Positions 32,657-41,760 are shown, counted from the stretch's first letter. The stretch is 46,723 bases of DNA from Firmicutes bacterium UBA3914 (GCA_002391385.1 DGEY01000060.1:5531-52253); one strand, 5' to 3'. Numbers and translations are program-made. Notes: a model not told the origin generated them from the sequence alone.

Positions 32657-33547
32657 GTGACCGTTTTGGAGACGGTGGAGCTGAAGAAGAACTTTGGAGA
32701 CATCTCTGCCCTCAAGGGTGTGAACTTAGCTGTGCGGAGGGGGGAGATCCACGGCTTTATCGGCCCCAACGGCGCGGGAAAGACGACCACCATGCGCATC
32801 CTGCTGGGTTTGCTCAAGCCCACTGCCGGTACAGCAACGGTTTTCGGCAGAGATGCCTGGAAAGATGCGGTGGAGATCCACCGGCAGGTGGCCTATGTGC
32901 CCGGGGAAGTGCAGCTGTGGCCCAACCTCACAGGCGGTGAGGTCTTGGATCTTTTGGCGCGCCTTAGGGGGCCAGGAAACGAGCGCCTCCGCGGGGAGCT
33001 CCTGGAGCGGTTTGACCTCGATCCCAGCCGCAAATGCGGCACCTATTCCAAGGGAAACCGGCAGAAGGTTGCCCTCATTGCCGCCCTGTCCAGCGGGGCG
33101 GAACTGCTGATCCTGGATGAGCCCACTTCAGGCCTGGACCCCCTTATGGAGCAGGTGTTCCAGGACTGCCTGCAGGAGTTGAGGGCCCAGGGACGGAGCG
33201 TGCTCCTTTCCAGCCATATTCTCTCCGAAGTGGAAAAGGTCTGCGACCGGGTCAGCATTATCCGGGACGGCGTGATTATCGAAAGCGGCACCCTGGTCGA
33301 GCTGAGGCATCTGACCAGCACACACGTTGCTGTGCAGACCAAAAGGCCCCTGGAGGGCCTGGAGCAGTTCAGCGGCGTCCATGACCTTCAGGAGCGGGGT
33401 GGAGTTACGTACTTCTCGGTGGAAGCCGAGGAACTGGGCGCGGTGATGGCCCATCTGAGCAGGTTTGAGATTGTGCGGCTGGAGTGCGCCCCGCCCACCT
33501 TGGAGGATCTATTCATCCGCCATTACGAAGGGGAGACCCGGCGATGA
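32657..33547 (+). CDS. ABC exporter ATP-binding protein (TnrB/antibiotic-exporter type)
   Basis: A 296-residue ATPase. Walker A FIGPNGAGKTTTM (about 36-48), signature YSKGNRQKVAL (Y/G variant of LSGGQ), Walker B LLILDEPTSGLDP, H-loop LSSHIL. The C-terminal region from about residue 215 is the usual accessory domain. Paired with the next gene it resembles the tetronasin-resistance/polyketide-exporter group. GTG at 32657 has AAGGGAGGTC upstream. The terminator-like hairpin directly upstream and the lack of a clear promoter leave its transcription unclear. Stop overlaps permease start (ATGA). Confidence 0.92.
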   Translation: MTVLETVELKKNFGDISALKGVNLAVRRGEIHGFIGPNGAGKTTTMRILLGLLKPTAGTATVFGRDAWKDAVEIHRQVAYVPGEVQLWPNLTGGEVLDLLARLRGPGNERLRGELLERFDLDPSRKCGTYSKGNRQKVALIAALSSGAELLILDEPTSGLDPLMEQVFQDCLQELRAQGRSVLLSSHILSEVEKVCDRVSIIRDGVIIESGTLVELRHLTSTHVAVQTKRPLEGLEQFSGVHDLQERGGVTYFSVEAEELGAVMAHLSRFEIVRLECAPPTLEDLFIRHYEGETRR

Positions 33548-35145
33548 AGCGCAACTTTGCGGGCACCTTGACCTTAAGCAGGTTTTTCTGGCGCCAGGAG
33601 CGGCGTCAGGTGGTGCTGTGGGCGTTGGCCATCGTGCTCCTCAACTTCCTGGTTGTGGTCTCGTATGCCCAGATCTACAAAAGCCCGGCAGAGCGCGCCG
33701 CCATGGCCCAGACCATGCGCAACCCGGCCATGACCTTCATGCTGGGACCGGGCTGGGGCCTGGACAACTACACCATCGGCGCCATGGTGGGCCACGAGAT
33801 GCTGCTCTTTGCGGCCATGCTTGCGGCCATCATGAATATCCTGGTGGTACAGGCCCTCACCAGAAGCTCGGAAGAAGATGGCCGGCACGAGCTGCTGCTC
33901 TCCCTGCCCGTGGGCTCCTTGAGCAGTCTGGCCGCCCCGTTGGTTCTGGCACTGATGCAAAATGCAGGTCTGGCCCTGGCCACCGGGCTCGCCCTGTGGG
34001 TCCCGGGGGTGGAGTCAGTGGATCTCGCGGGCTCTCTGCTCTTCGGCACCGCGGTGGGCACCACCGGTTTCTTTTTTGCGGGTTTGACCGCTCTCTTTGC
34101 CCAGCTGGCAGAGACTTCCCGGGCCAACCTAATTCTTTCCCTATCAGTCCTGGGCCTGCTCTATGTACTGAGGGGCCTGGGTGATCTGGGCCGGGAATGG
34201 TTGTCTTTAGCCACTCCCTTGGGTTTGATCCTGCGCACCCAAGTGTATGTGGCCAATTACTGGTGGCCTGTGGGGATCATGCTGGCCGCCGCTGGGGTTC
34301 TGTGGACCGGTGCCTTCCGCTTGAACTGGGGACGGGACCTGGGCTCCGGTTATCTCCGGGCCCGGGCCGGCAGGCAGCGGGCTTCCAGGCTCTTGCGCAG
34401 CCCCTTCGGGTTGGCCCTCCGCCTGCAGCGCAGCGCCATCATCAGCTGGCTTTGTGCCCTGCTTCTCCTGGGCGCCTCCTACGGTTCGGTCTTCGCTGAT
34501 CTGGAAGAGTTTCTGGCGGGGAACGAATTCCTGCGGGAAATCCTCCCCTCGGTCCAGGGCTATTCCTTGACGGAGCAGTTTTTGAGTATGGTGATTGACG
34601 TCACGGCTATGCTGGCGGTAATTCCCGCCCTCCTCCCTGTGGTGCGGTTGGTCAAAGAAGAAAAAGCAGGCCGCCTGGAAAGCCTTCTGGCCCTGCCGGT
34701 CTCCCGCCTGAATCTGCTTTTGGGTTTTCTGCTCCTGGGCGTTTTGGTGAGCGCCCTGGCCATGCTGGCTTCGGGCCTGGGCTTGGGCTTAGCTGTCCAG
34801 GCGGTGCTGGGGGAGGGGCCGCCCTTAACCTCAGTCCTTGTGGCCAGCTTGGCACAGCTCCCCGGCATGCTGGTCATGCTGGGCGCGGCGGTGGTGATTG
34901 TGGGCTTCTGTCCGCGCTTCACCGTCCTGCTCTGGGCTTATGTGGCCTATTCCGTATTCGCCGTCTATTTCGGCGTCTTGATCAACCTGCCCCAGTGGGC
35001 GGTCAAGCTCTCGCCCTTTGGTTGGAATCCCCAGCTGCCCGTGGAGCCCTTTGAGGTTCAGACGGCCCTGCTTTTGCTGGGATTGGCGGTACTCCTCTGT
35101 GCCGCCGGCGCTTGGGGTTATGTCAGGCGGGATCTGGATCTTTGA
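33544..35145 (+). CDS. large ABC exporter permease (polyketide-antibiotic exporter type)
   Basis: A 533-residue membrane protein with about twelve hydrophobic segments in two halves (roughly 1-265 and 290-533). Each half starts with a basic stretch followed by a hydrophobic helix, consistent with an internally duplicated ABC-2 permease of the TnrB3/COG3559 kind. GRHELLLSLPVGSL and GRLESLLALPVSRL in the two halves are matching coupling-helix-like repeats. ATG at 33544 overlaps the ATPase stop. Substrate unknown; export of hydrophobic antibiotics is typical for the group. A bidirectional terminator follows. Confidence 0.9.
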   Translation: MKRNFAGTLTLSRFFWRQERRQVVLWALAIVLLNFLVVVSYAQIYKSPAERAAMAQTMRNPAMTFMLGPGWGLDNYTIGAMVGHEMLLFAAMLAAIMNILVVQALTRSSEEDGRHELLLSLPVGSLSSLAAPLVLALMQNAGLALATGLALWVPGVESVDLAGSLLFGTAVGTTGFFFAGLTALFAQLAETSRANLILSLSVLGLLYVLRGLGDLGREWLSLATPLGLILRTQVYVANYWWPVGIMLAAAGVLWTGAFRLNWGRDLGSGYLRARAGRQRASRLLRSPFGLALRLQRSAIISWLCALLLLGASYGSVFADLEEFLAGNEFLREILPSVQGYSLTEQFLSMVIDVTAMLAVIPALLPVVRLVKEEKAGRLESLLALPVSRLNLLLGFLLLGVLVSALAMLASGLGLGLAVQAVLGEGPPLTSVLVASLAQLPGMLVMLGAAVVIVGFCPRFTVLLWAYVAYSVFAVYFGVLINLPQWAVKLSPFGWNPQLPVEPFEVQTALLLLGLAVLLCAAGAWGYVRRDLDL

Positions 35146-35162
35146 TTTGAGGGATGGTGATC

Positions 35163-35198
35163 AAAAAAAGAGCTGCCTGCAGCAAGCAGCTCTTTTTT
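35163..35198. terminator. bidirectional terminator between ABC permease and M42 genes
   Basis: GAGCTGC (35170-35176) and GCAGCTC (35186-35192), 9-nt loop, flanked by seven A before and six T after, so it works on both strands for the convergent genes. Confidence 0.9.
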
Positions 35199-35209
35199 GG
35201 TGCCCTGGA

Positions 35210-36211
35210 TTAGATCACGCCGTCCAGGTCTGCCCCGGCCAGGGCCACAACCAGATCTACACAGGCCTGGACATCTCCCAGATCCACCATTTCCGAAGGC
35301 GAGTGCACATAGCGGGTGGGGATGGAGATGGTTCCCGAAGGGACCCCTTCCTTGGTCAGGTGGATGGCCCCCGCGTCGGTGCCGCCCCGTTCCAGTACTT
35401 CCATCTGGTAGGGGATCCCTCCTGCTTCGCACAGGTCCACCAGGAGGTCTTTAACCCTGGGATGGGCAATGAGGGAGGAATCCTTGACCTTGATCGCGGC
35501 CCCCTTGCCCAAGCTGACGGCCATGTGCCTGGCCTCAGGGGTATCGCCGGTGAGGGTCACGTCCAGGGCGATGCCCAGGTCAGGGTCAAGGCCAAAGGCC
35601 GCGGTGCGGGCGCCCCTCAGGCCCACTTCTTCCTGGGTGGTGAACACGCAGTACAGGGTGTGTTTGGGTTTTTCGATCCTTCTCAGGGCTTCCACCAGTA
35701 CCGCGCAGCCAATGCGGTCATCCATGCTTTTGGCCACCAGGCGGTTCCCCAGGTCGGCGAACTCCCGGTGGAAGATGCCGAACTCCCCGATGCTCACCTT
35801 CTCCAGAGCTTCTTCTTTCGTTGCTGCGCCAATATCGATGTACAGTTTGTCCAGGGTCAGCTCTTTCCACTCGGTCTTGCCCTCTTGGTAGATGACGCCC
35901 ATGGTTCCGTTGGCAAAGCGGACCCGGTTGCCCACGAGGGTTGTGATGCCCACTCCGCCGATGGGGGAGAAGCGCAGGAATCCGTCCTCGTCGATGTAGG
36001 TGACCACAATCCCGATTTCATCGGTATGGGCCGCGAACATGATTTTCTTGCCGTCGGAGGAGCCGTGCTTGATGGCAATGAGGTTGCCTAAAACATCTGT
36101 GCGGAGTTCATCCACGTGGTCTTTGACCAGCTCTCGAATCAAGTCTGTAACTTCCCTCTCATACCCCGAAGGGCCGAAGGCCTGTGTTAGCTGCTCAATG
36201 ATGGCTTTCAA
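35210..36211 (-). CDS. M42-family aminopeptidase, third of tandem trio
   Basis: A di-metal M42 (TET/deblocking, also annotated FrvX or endoglucanase) aminopeptidase of 333 aa. Metal-ligand contexts: FAAHTDEIG (His, Asp), SMDDRIGCAV (Asp), TQEEVGLRGA (Glu-Glu, the first probably the catalytic base), IALDVTLTGD (Asp) and RYVHSP (His). Family members form 12-subunit tetrahedral shells that trim peptides. TTG at 36211 overlaps the TGA of the upstream M42 gene (TTGA). The start is set by that overlap; RBS AAGGGCGGG is weak. Closes the operon. Confidence 0.92.
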   Translation of the reverse strand: MKAIIEQLTQAFGPSGYEREVTDLIRELVKDHVDELRTDVLGNLIAIKHGSSDGKKIMFAAHTDEIGIVVTYIDEDGFLRFSPIGGVGITTLVGNRVRFANGTMGVIYQEGKTEWKELTLDKLYIDIGAATKEEALEKVSIGEFGIFHREFADLGNRLVAKSMDDRIGCAVLVEALRRIEKPKHTLYCVFTTQEEVGLRGARTAAFGLDPDLGIALDVTLTGDTPEARHMAVSLGKGAAIKVKDSSLIAHPRVKDLLVDLCEAGGIPYQMEVLERGGTDAGAIHLTKEGVPSGTISIPTRYVHSPSEMVDLGDVQACVDLVVALAGADLDGVI

Positions 36212-37233
36212 CTCAATCCCGCCCTTTCTTCAAGCCGTGCTAGATAATGCTTAACCAGCTGGTATGCTCCTTCAAAATCGTCTTTGCACATCACTGCCGC
36301 CGGAGAGTGGATGTAGCGGCAGGGTACGGAGATCACCGCAACTTTTACCCCGGCCCGGGACAGCTGAATCTGGCCGGCATCTGTGCCCCCGGCGGTGCTG
36401 CGGCGGACCTGCACTTTGATTCCCTTTTCCGCGGCCAGGGCCAAGAGCTCCTGGACGAGTTCGGGGTTCGGGATCACCGAGCGGTCCATAACCGAGATGG
36501 CCGGTCCCTCCCCTAGGGCAGTGGCCTGTTTATGGTCGTCCGTCCCCGGCACATCGGAGGCTGTGGTCCCCTCCAGAACCAGGGCCAGATCAGGTTCCAC
36601 TTGGTAGGCGGCCACGCCGGCACCCCGCAGGCCCACTTCTTCTTGAACGGTAAAGGCGGCAATCAAGGGGAAGGAGACCTCTTCCTGCAGCAGGCGGATG
36701 AGCAGGGCGCAGCCCACCCGGTCGTCCAGGGCTTTGGCCTTCACCCTGTTTTCGCCCAGCTCTTCGTATTCGGTGGTGAAATAGGCGATTTCCCCAAGCT
36801 GCACCAGTTTCTCCGCCTCTTCTCTGTTCTTGGCGCCAATATCAATGACCATTTCCCTGATGGTAAAGGCCTTTTCCCTTTCTTCGGGCCTCTGCAGGTG
36901 GATGGGCTTGCTGCCGATCACGCCCGGCACTTTTTTCCTGCCCACCACTACCGTTTTGGCCACTAGAACCCTGGGATCAACTCCGCCGATGGGGCGGAAC
37001 TTCAGATAGCCGTCCCCGTCAATCCCCACAACCATCAAGGCCACTTCGTCCATGTGCGCGGCCAGCATCACCTTGGGTCCGGGAGCATCGGGGTTTTTAA
37101 TGGCCAAGAGGTTGCCCAGGGCATCTGTTTTCACGATCTGGACATGGGGTTCGATTGCGGCACGGATCAGGTCCCGTACCTCGTCTTCCTGCCCAGGCGC
37201 GCCGTTGGCTTGGGTTAGGCGGGCTAAAAGCAT
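36208..37233 (-). CDS. M42-family aminopeptidase, second of tandem trio
   Basis: 341 residues. Same metal-site layout: LAAHMDEVALMV, ALDDRVGCALL, VQEEVGLRGAGV, VLEGTTASD (Glu in place of the Asp used by its two neighbours), and RYIHSP. It is also diverged in the KHVGRKKVPGVIGSKPIH-like central region shared with the first gene. The Glu variant is accepted in the family. ATG at 37233; 3' end overlaps the third gene, 5' end overlaps the first by 10 nt. Probably cotranscribed and perhaps co-assembled with the other two. Confidence 0.92.
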   Translation of the reverse strand: MLLARLTQANGAPGQEDEVRDLIRAAIEPHVQIVKTDALGNLLAIKNPDAPGPKVMLAAHMDEVALMVVGIDGDGYLKFRPIGGVDPRVLVAKTVVVGRKKVPGVIGSKPIHLQRPEEREKAFTIREMVIDIGAKNREEAEKLVQLGEIAYFTTEYEELGENRVKAKALDDRVGCALLIRLLQEEVSFPLIAAFTVQEEVGLRGAGVAAYQVEPDLALVLEGTTASDVPGTDDHKQATALGEGPAISVMDRSVIPNPELVQELLALAAEKGIKVQVRRSTAGGTDAGQIQLSRAGVKVAVISVPCRYIHSPAAVMCKDDFEGAYQLVKHYLARLEERAGLS

Positions 37234-38282
37234 GTCAATCCCTCCACAAATTCATGATCGAGGCCGGCAATGAACATGGCCATTAAGCGCCCTGTAGCCT
37301 GGATGTCCCGGTAATCCAGGGTTTCCACGGGGGTGTGCATATAACGCAGGGGAATAGACAGTAAAATAGTGGCTACTCCGCTGCGAGCCACCTGCATGGC
37401 GTAGGCATCGGTTCCTCCTGGATAGGGCGAGGGGTCCAGGGAATAGCTGATGTTCCATTCCTTGGCCGTTTCCACCATGCGGGCATGCAGCTTGGGATGA
37501 ACATGGGGTCCGATGGCAATGCCCGGTCCTTTGGACAGCTTGATGGTTTCCTCTTCGCTCAGCCCCGGGGAATCACCGAAGCCCACATCTATGGCAATCC
37601 CGATATCGGGGACAATACCGTAGGTGCTGGTCACTGCCCCCCGCAGGCCAACCTCTTCCTGCACGGTGGCCACACCGTACACATCCGCCTGGTGCGTGAC
37701 GGTGGACAGGACCTGGAAGCATTCTAAAATGGCGGCTACTCCCGCCCGATCGTCAAAAGCTTTGCCGGAGAGGAAGGAGCCCGCAAGCTGGGAAACCCGG
37801 CGCTTCAGGGTGACCAGATCGCCCACCCGCACCTGGCGCTTAGCCTCTTCTGCGCTGGCAAAACCGGCGTCGATGAACAGATCTTCCATCTTCACCGCCT
37901 TGCCCTGTTCCCCCGGCGCCTGGATATGGGGCGGCTTTGCGCCGATGATACCCGTGAGTGTTCCTTTCCTGCCGTGGATTACAACTTCCTGGGCCAGCAG
38001 CACCCGCTGGTCAAAACCGCCAACAGTACTGAAGCGCAGGAAGCCTTCCTTCTCAATTTTGGTGATGATTAACCCAATTTCGTCCATGTGGGCGGCTAGC
38101 ATCACTTTGGGCCTGGGTTCTGGTCCCTGGCCCCTTTTGAGCAAGATCAGATTGCCTAGTTTATCGGTGCGAGCCTCGTCCGCCCAGGGACAGCCCTGCT
38201 TGATCAGTTCCAACAGCCCGAACTCGTAGCCTGATACACCTGGTGCTTCGCTCAAGCTGCGAAAAACGTCTTTTACATCCAC
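37224..38282 (-). CDS. M42-family aminopeptidase, first of tandem trio
   Basis: 352 residues, first gene of the minus-strand operon. Motifs: LAAHMDEIGLII, AFDDRAGVAA, VQEEVGLRGAVTS, IAIDVGFGDSPG, and RYMHTPVE. Like the others it has the long insert carrying the TET self-compartmentalising domain. GTG at 38282 has AGGAGGG 6 nt upstream; TTG at 38285 is in frame but very close to it. The three proteins clearly differ from one another, so they likely differ in substrate preference (acidic, neutral, basic N-terminal residues). Confidence 0.92.
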   Translation of the reverse strand: MDVKDVFRSLSEAPGVSGYEFGLLELIKQGCPWADEARTDKLGNLILLKRGQGPEPRPKVMLAAHMDEIGLIITKIEKEGFLRFSTVGGFDQRVLLAQEVVIHGRKGTLTGIIGAKPPHIQAPGEQGKAVKMEDLFIDAGFASAEEAKRQVRVGDLVTLKRRVSQLAGSFLSGKAFDDRAGVAAILECFQVLSTVTHQADVYGVATVQEEVGLRGAVTSTYGIVPDIGIAIDVGFGDSPGLSEEETIKLSKGPGIAIGPHVHPKLHARMVETAKEWNISYSLDPSPYPGGTDAYAMQVARSGVATILLSIPLRYMHTPVETLDYRDIQATGRLMAMFIAGLDHEFVEGLTCF

Positions 38283-38388
38283 CAATTTCCCTCCTATCCT
38301 CCAGGTTTAACTGTATTATTTCTGGTTGCTAAAGGAAAAACCTGCATCAGCGAGAATTAAACTAGAGCAGGTGGAAAGGGGCTGCAGC

Positions 38389-38844
38389 ATGGTGAACAGC
38401 GGTGTCTATGTGCTCTGGCTGTATCTGCCGCGCCGGGTTTCCCTCACGGTTGGCAAACTGGGGACCTTTTCCTTTCCCCCAGGTGTCTATGCCTACAGCG
38501 GGAGCGCCCAGCGCCACCTCCAGCAGCGCATCGCCAGGCACCGCCGGGCAGCTAAGAAGCTGCACTGGCACATCGACTATTTTCGCGCCGCTGCGGAGCT
38601 GCTGGGTTTTGTCGTGTTTCCCGGGGCCCCGAAAGAAGGGGAATGCCGCTGCGCGGAGCAGCTACTGCGTTTGCCCGGAGCGGCTCTACCTGCACCAGGC
38701 CTCGGTTCCTCGGACTGCTCCTGCGGCAGTCACCTGGTCTACCTGCCCAGTCTGCAGCCTGGGCTAGTAGCGCTTGGCCACGCGGTTGAGAATATTGAGC
38801 TGGGTGCGGCAAAGCCGCTCGCATTCTTCGATGCTGGAGATTAG
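38389..38844 (+). CDS. DUF123 (GIY-YIG-like) protein
   Basis: 151 residues. The first 120 or so match DUF123, a GIY-YIG-related domain: SGVYVLWLYLP, FPPGVYAYSGSAQRHLQQRIARH, KLHWHIDYF, ECRCAEQLL and GSSDCSCGSHLVYLP, with conserved Cys/His. In archaea the domain is often fused to endonuclease III; here it stands alone and its function is unknown. The last 27 residues have no counterpart and overlap a minus-strand gene. ATG at 38389 has AAAGGGG upstream. Confidence 0.8.
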   Translation: MVNSGVYVLWLYLPRRVSLTVGKLGTFSFPPGVYAYSGSAQRHLQQRIARHRRAAKKLHWHIDYFRAAAELLGFVVFPGAPKEGECRCAEQLLRLPGAALPAPGLGSSDCSCGSHLVYLPSLQPGLVALGHAVENIELGAAKPLAFFDAGD

Positions 38845-38949
38845 ATCCAGGTTCTTCTTGGGATGCAGCTGCCCGATGCTTTCTTCGCACAGGGCCTGAA
38901 GTTCAGTCAGGCGTTCCGCTAATCTCCAGATGATGTCACTTGGCGACAT
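38764..38949 (-). CDS. small helical protein of unknown function
   Basis: A 61-residue, largely helical protein with heptad-like leucines (WRLAERLTELQALCEESIGQL). Two cysteines in ECERLCRTQL. No family recognised. ATG at 38949 is chosen because AGAGAGG sits 9 nt upstream; ATG at 38958 abuts that site. It overlaps the 3' end of the DUF123 gene by 81 nt on the opposite strand, and a good extended -10 lies upstream, which supports it being real. Confidence 0.6.
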   Translation of the reverse strand: MSPSDIIWRLAERLTELQALCEESIGQLHPKKNLDLISSIEECERLCRTQLNILNRVAKRY

Positions 38950-38984
38950 GAACGACATCCTCTCTCAAGTAATCTAGCGTCACA

Positions 38985-38993
38985 ATTATATCA
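38985..38993 (-). promoter_or_regulatory. extended -10 promoter for the small helical gene
   Basis: Minus strand TGATATAAT: perfect TATAAT with TG at the extended position. No -35 match. Predicted start near 38978, about 29 nt before ATG 38949. Lies between the small gene and tldD. Confidence 0.5.
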
Positions 38994-39013
38994 CAGAACT
39001 GGGAGGGTTTTGC

Positions 39014-40405
39014 TTGCTTTCGGAAAGCGTAATCACGGACGTGCTGTTGGCCGCCCTATCCACCGGCGGTGATTTTGCCGAGATTTTCATGGAAGACACT
39101 TTCAACACCCAGATCCGCATGCTGGACGGTGCGGTGGAAGAGGCAGTGAGCGGAAGGGACCACGGGGTAGGGATTCGCATTTTCCAAGGTCTGCGCTCGG
39201 TCTATGCCTACACCAATGACCTGAGGCGGGAGAGCTTGATGAAAACGGCCAGGGAGGCCGCGGCGGCGCTGCCTGGGGTTCCCCAGGGCAAGACGGTGGT
39301 CCTGGCCCGGATGGCCGTGGATAGGTTCAACCCGGTGCGCCTGGAGCCCAGGCAGGTTCCCCACCGTGACAAGGTTGAGGTGATGAAGAAGGCCCACCTG
39401 GCCGCGGCGGGCTTCCATGAGCAGATCACGCAGGTTGTGGTGCACTACCTGGATGTGGATCAGAATGTGCTCATTGCCAATTCCGAGGGCCTACTCGCGG
39501 AGGACCGCAGGGTGCGGACCCGGCTGTCCATCAACGCGGTGGCCACCCGGGGCGAGGAAAAACAGTCGGCTTTCCGCGGCCCCGGCCGGCACATGGGCTT
39601 TGAACTATTTGAACGCATCGATGTGGAGGAAATCGCCCGGGATGCTGCCCACAGCGCGGTGACCATGGTCAATGCCGATTACGCGCCGGGTGGGAAGTAT
39701 CCGGTGATCATCGACAACGAGTTTGGCGGGGTCATTTTCCACGAGGCCTGCGGCCACAGCCTGGAAGCCACCAGCGTGGCCAAGGGGGTTTCCGAGTTCA
39801 GCGGCAAGCTCGGGGAAAAGATCGCCAGCGAGCTGGTGACCGCGGTGGATGACGGCACCATCCCCAACGCCTGGGGGTCCCAGAACATCGACGATGAGGG
39901 TACCAAAACCAGAAGAAATGTGCTCATCGAGAAGGGCATACTCAAAGGGTATATGATCGATCGCCTCAACGCCCGCCGCATGGGTATGGAACCCACCGGC
40001 AATGCCCGGAGGCAGTCGTATAAATTCGCCCCCACCTCCCGCATGACCAATACCTTTATCTGTGCCGGTGAATCCACCCGCGAGGAGATCATCGCCAACA
40101 CCGAATACGGCTTGTACGCTAAGCGCATGGGCGGCGGTTCAGTGAACCCAGCCACCGGTGAGTTCAACTTCGCGGTGGCGGAGGGCTACATGGTGCGGGG
40201 CGGCAAGATCGCCGAACCTGTGCGGGGAGCCACCCTCATCGGCAGGGGTTCGGAGATCCTGCAGAAGATCGACATGGTGGCCTCCAACTTGGCCACGGGC
40301 CAGGGTATGTGCGGTTCGGTGAGCGGCTCCATCCCCGCAGATGTGGGTCAGCCCACCATCAGGGTAACAGAGATGACTGTAGGCGGACGGAAGGAGGCCA
40401 ACTGA
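39014..40405 (+). CDS. tldD: metalloprotease subunit TldD
   Basis: TldD and TldE form a heterodimeric protease that processes unfolded or leader-type peptides (microcin B17, and CcdA in E. coli). TldD is the subunit with the active site: FHEACGHSLE carries the HExxxH zinc motif at residues 243-248. The C-terminal half (SQNIDDEGTKTRR, GGSVNPATGEFNFAVAEGY) is typical. 463 aa. TTG at 39014 has GGGAGGG 6 nt upstream. The last base of the stop is the first base of tldE's ATG. Confidence 0.95.
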   Translation: MLSESVITDVLLAALSTGGDFAEIFMEDTFNTQIRMLDGAVEEAVSGRDHGVGIRIFQGLRSVYAYTNDLRRESLMKTAREAAAALPGVPQGKTVVLARMAVDRFNPVRLEPRQVPHRDKVEVMKKAHLAAAGFHEQITQVVVHYLDVDQNVLIANSEGLLAEDRRVRTRLSINAVATRGEEKQSAFRGPGRHMGFELFERIDVEEIARDAAHSAVTMVNADYAPGGKYPVIIDNEFGGVIFHEACGHSLEATSVAKGVSEFSGKLGEKIASELVTAVDDGTIPNAWGSQNIDDEGTKTRRNVLIEKGILKGYMIDRLNARRMGMEPTGNARRQSYKFAPTSRMTNTFICAGESTREEIIANTEYGLYAKRMGGGSVNPATGEFNFAVAEGYMVRGGKIAEPVRGATLIGRGSEILQKIDMVASNLATGQGMCGSVSGSIPADVGQPTIRVTEMTVGGRKEAN

Positions 40406-41760
40406 TGGATTTTCGGGAGTTTAAGGAACGTGTCTTCGCGGCTGGGAAGGCCAACGGCCTGGAGGAACTGGAAGTCTACGCCACCCGTTCCCGCAGTGTG
40501 AACGTGCGGGTGTTTGATGGTCAGGTGGATGATTACCGGGTCAGCGTAGAGCAGGGTGTGGGCCTGCGGGCCCGCTTCGGGGGCAAAGTGGGCTATGCCT
40601 ATGTGGAAAAACTGGATGAGGATTCCGTGGACTTCCTAGTCCAGGGGGTCAAGGCCAATGCCCAGATCATCGAATCCGCCGACGAAGTGGTTTTCCACGA
40701 GGGTTCAGCGAGTTATCCCCAGGTTGTGTGTTACAATGAAGATCTGGACCGCCTCTCTCCAGAGGAGATGATGGCCTTCTGCCTGGAGCTGGAAAAAACC
40801 GCTTTGGCCGCGGACGAACGGGTGTTCAAAGTGTCCAACGCCGTGACAGGCTGCGGGCAGACCGAGGTCTATATCGCCAACACCAGGGGCCTGGAACAGG
40901 GGTACAGAAGCAATGGGGTATTCAGCTACCTCAGTGCTGTGGTGCGCCAAAACGGCCAGGTCAAAACGGGGTATAAAGTCCTGTTTGACCGGGATTGGTC
41001 CACGTTCCAGGCTGATAAGATGGCCAGGGAAGCGGTGGAGGAAGCGGTATCCCTCTTGGGGGCTTCCAGCGTGTCCTCGGGCAGCTATCGGGTCTTGCTG
41101 CGGCGGGATGTGGCCCGGGAGCTTCTGGCCACTTTCGTCCCTGTTTTCTCCGCCGAATCGGTGCAAAAGGGGCTTTCGCTTCTCAAGGGCAAGTTGGGCC
41201 AGACCATCGCCAGTCCCCTGATCACCTTAGTTGATGACCCTCTGCTGGAAAACGGTGCCGGATCTGCTCCCTTTGACGGCGAAGGGGTGGCAGCCCGCAC
41301 CAAACGGGTGATTGAAGCTGGCCGCTTAACCACTTTCCTGCACAACCTGAAAACGGCCCGCAAAGATGGGGTGGACTCTACCGGCAACGCCTCCCGGCCC
41401 TCCTTTAAATCGCCCGTGGGTATTGCTCCCACCAACTTCTTCATTGAACCGGGGGAATATGCTTATCCTGAGCTAGTGGAGAGCCTGGATGATGGCCTAA
41501 TCATCATTGATGTGCAGGGAACCCACTCCGGTGCCAATCCCGTTTCCGGCGACTTTTCCCTGGGCGCCTTCGGCTACCTGGTGGAGGGCGGGAGAATCGT
41601 CCGGCCCGTGGATCAGATTACCATCGCCGGCAACTTCTTTAAGCTGCTGGAATCCGTAGAGGCTATCGGGTCTGACCTGGAGTTTGAAGTACCCAGTGTG
41701 AGGGGCAATGTGGGTTCACCTTCCCTGATCATCAGCGGGCTGGCCGTGGCCGGCAACTAG
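40405..41760 (+). CDS. tldE: TldE/PmbA, partner subunit of TldD
   Basis: 451 residues of the modulator-of-gyrase (PmbA_TldD) family without the HExxxH motif, as expected for TldE. Landmarks: RVFDGQVDDYRVSVEQGVGLRA, the IASPLITLVDDP block, STGNASRPSFKSPVGIAPTN and QGTHSGANPVSGDFSLGA. GGAGGCC precedes ATG at 40405, which overlaps the tldD stop by 1 nt. ECF S gene begins 12 nt downstream. Confidence 0.95.
   Translation: MDFREFKERVFAAGKANGLEELEVYATRSRSVNVRVFDGQVDDYRVSVEQGVGLRARFGGKVGYAYVEKLDEDSVDFLVQGVKANAQIIESADEVVFHEGSASYPQVVCYNEDLDRLSPEEMMAFCLELEKTALAADERVFKVSNAVTGCGQTEVYIANTRGLEQGYRSNGVFSYLSAVVRQNGQVKTGYKVLFDRDWSTFQADKMAREAVEEAVSLLGASSVSSGSYRVLLRRDVARELLATFVPVFSAESVQKGLSLLKGKLGQTIASPLITLVDDPLLENGAGSAPFDGEGVAARTKRVIEAGRLTTFLHNLKTARKDGVDSTGNASRPSFKSPVGIAPTNFFIEPGEYAYPELVESLDDGLIIIDVQGTHSGANPVSGDFSLGAFGYLVEGGRIVRPVDQITIAGNFFKLLESVEAIGSDLEFEVPSVRGNVGSPSLIISGLAVAGN

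Noticed and set aside
35018..36091. Long plus-strand open frame across the ABC permease end and the M42 gene
   Set aside because: It crosses the bidirectional terminator and lies antisense to well-supported coding sequence; no recognisable protein.
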